This document shows, one piece after another, positions 4,982 to 5,880 of a stretch of 5,880 bases of DNA. Source of the stretch: CAZXPA01 sp964642485 (GTDB lineage Bacteria; Patescibacteriota; Patescibacteriia; UBA2591; UBA6264); assembly GCA_964642485.1 (NCBI GenBank), contig CAZXPA010000043.1:1-5880 (forward strand), read 5' to 3'. Within the stretch, counting starts at the first letter, position 1. The number at the start of each line of letters is the position of its first letter. The translations under genes were made by a program, and so were the position numbers. The notes beneath the pieces were generated by a model. The model did not search any database. It worked only from the letters and a program-made list of their open reading frames with translations, and had not been told where the DNA came from.

Positions 4982-5880
4982 ATGGAAACACTTAAACAAC
5001 TATTACAAAAACCTGAACGTTTAGCCCCTGGTCATCGAACTTGTCGGGGGTGCGCTATGCCAATTATTGTTCGTTCGATTTTGCGAGCCACTGATCATCC
5101 AGTGGTGGTGGCGGCAGCTACTAGTTGTTTAGAGGTCACCACCACACTTTATCCTCAGACTTCGTGGCAAGTGCCCTGGATTCACAGTCTTTTTGAAAAT
5201 GCCCCACCCACTATGAGCGGGGTAATTGCCACTTATGAGTATTTAAAAAAGAAAAAAAAGATAACTGATAAAGTTAGATTTGTAGTTTTTGGCGGCGATG
5301 GGAGTACCTACGATATTGGCCTGCAGTCTCTTTCTGGGGCTTGGGAAAGAGGCGATGATTTTTTGTATGTTTGTTATGATAACGAGGCTTATCAAAATAC
5401 TGGAAATCAACGCTCTTCAGCCACGCCCTTGGGGGCAGCAACAACCACCACCCCAGCTGGTACCTTTATTAAAGGTAAGATGAAATCAAGAAAACATATT
5501 ATGAGAATTGCTGCCGCTCATGGTTTACCTTATTTAGCCCAAGCCAGTATTCATAACTGGATTGATTTACATCAAAAAGCAAAAAAAGCTTTTGCCACTA
5601 AAGGCCCGACTTTTTTAAATATTTTGTCGCCCTGTGTGGCTGGCTGGAAATATGACGCAGCCTTAACAGTTGAAATAGCAAGGTTGGCCGCTGAAACTTG
5701 CTTTTGGCCAATTTATGAAATAGAACAGGGGAAATACAAGTTGAATTATCAGCCAAAAAAGAAATTACCAATTACGGAGTTTATAAAGGGTCAGGGGAGA
5801 TTTGAGCATTTATTAAAACCCCAGAATAAAGATATTTTAAATGAACTTCAGAAAGAAGTTGATCGACGTTGGCAGGATTT
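4982..5880 (+). CDS. porB: Pyruvate/2-oxoacid:ferredoxin oxidoreductase beta subunit (PorB), 3' end cut by window
   Basis: PorB is the thiamine-diphosphate subunit of the enzyme that interconverts pyruvate (or another 2-oxoacid) plus CoA with acetyl-CoA, CO2 and reduced ferredoxin; it works in the cytoplasm with alpha and gamma/delta subunits. The 299 visible codons open with GHRTCRGCA (17-25). Four cysteines typical of the [4Fe-4S] site are present: Cys21, Cys24, Cys49 (in TSCLEV) and Cys218 (in SPCVAGW). The cofactor-binding stretch is FGGDGSTYDIG (103-113) to CYDNEAYQNTGNQRSSATP (131-149), close to the PorB standard. Family length is roughly 300, so only the last few residues should be missing. 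The ATG at 4982 is the first start after an in-frame TAG at 4967-4969, just beyond the repeat element; no clear ribosome binding site or promoter is seen, so read-through from the phosphatase gene is possible. No alpha-subunit gene lies upstream in this window. Pyruvate as substrate is likely, not proven. Confidence 0.95.
   Translation, partial: METLKQLLQKPERLAPGHRTCRGCAMPIIVRSILRATDHPVVVAAATSCLEVTTTLYPQTSWQVPWIHSLFENAPPTMSGVIATYEYLKKKKKITDKVRFVVFGGDGSTYDIGLQSLSGAWERGDDFLYVCYDNEAYQNTGNQRSSATPLGAATTTTPAGTFIKGKMKSRKHIMRIAAAHGLPYLAQASIHNWIDLHQKAKKAFATKGPTFLNILSPCVAGWKYDAALTVEIARLAAETCFWPIYEIEQGKYKLNYQPKKKLPITEFIKGQGRFEHLLKPQNKDILNELQKEVDRRWQD

Noticed and set aside
5289..5483. 64-codon frame inside porB
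   Set aside because: It is in another frame across the conserved thiamine-diphosphate region of PorB, which is plainly the coding frame.

Overview
This AT-rich window looks like a fragment of a small bacterial genome, most likely from the Candidate Phyla Radiation (Patescibacteria, Parcubacteria-like). That placement is an inference. It rests on short compact genes, several genes with a good promoter but no room for a Shine-Dalgarno site (leaderless starts), an isolated GARS/PurD-like ATP-grasp gene with no purine genes nearby, a pyruvate:ferredoxin oxidoreductase subunit in an otherwise minimal-looking gene set, and short palindromic repeats between genes. The standard genetic code fits: no in-frame TGA is needed anywhere.

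Layout, left to right. Bases 6-44 hold a promoter for lepA (45-1859, +), the back-translocating translational GTPase EF4, complete. Next is a gene-free stretch (1860-2016) packed with inverted repeats, then a small FtsB/DivIC-type septum formation initiator (2017-2409, +). A hairpin at 2417-2450 acts as a probable two-way terminator between that gene and a convergent ATP-grasp gene of the PurD/GARS superfamily (2461-3795, -). The 178-bp gap at 3796-3973 carries two back-to-back promoters with a structured, partly palindromic core. Reading right from it are a YjbQ-family protein (3974-4390, +) and a PAP2-type membrane phosphatase (4390-4938, +) whose start overlaps the YjbQ stop by one base. 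A TACGAA inverted-repeat element (4893-4967) forms the last codons of the phosphatase gene and the gap after it. The window ends inside porB (4982 to beyond 5880, +), the thiamine-diphosphate- and Fe-S-binding beta subunit of a 2-oxoacid:ferredoxin oxidoreductase.

The genes are mostly housekeeping and do not form one pathway. LepA acts in translation, the FtsB-like protein in division, the PAP2 protein probably in undecaprenyl carrier lipid recycling, and PorB in pyruvate/acetyl-CoA and ferredoxin metabolism. YjbQ and the PAP2 gene probably share a transcript, which may reach porB through the repeat element. I see no convincing undescribed multi-gene system. The points most worth a second look are the divergent PurD-like protein, the repeated leaderless promoter design, the TACGAA element invading a gene end, and the palindrome cluster after lepA.
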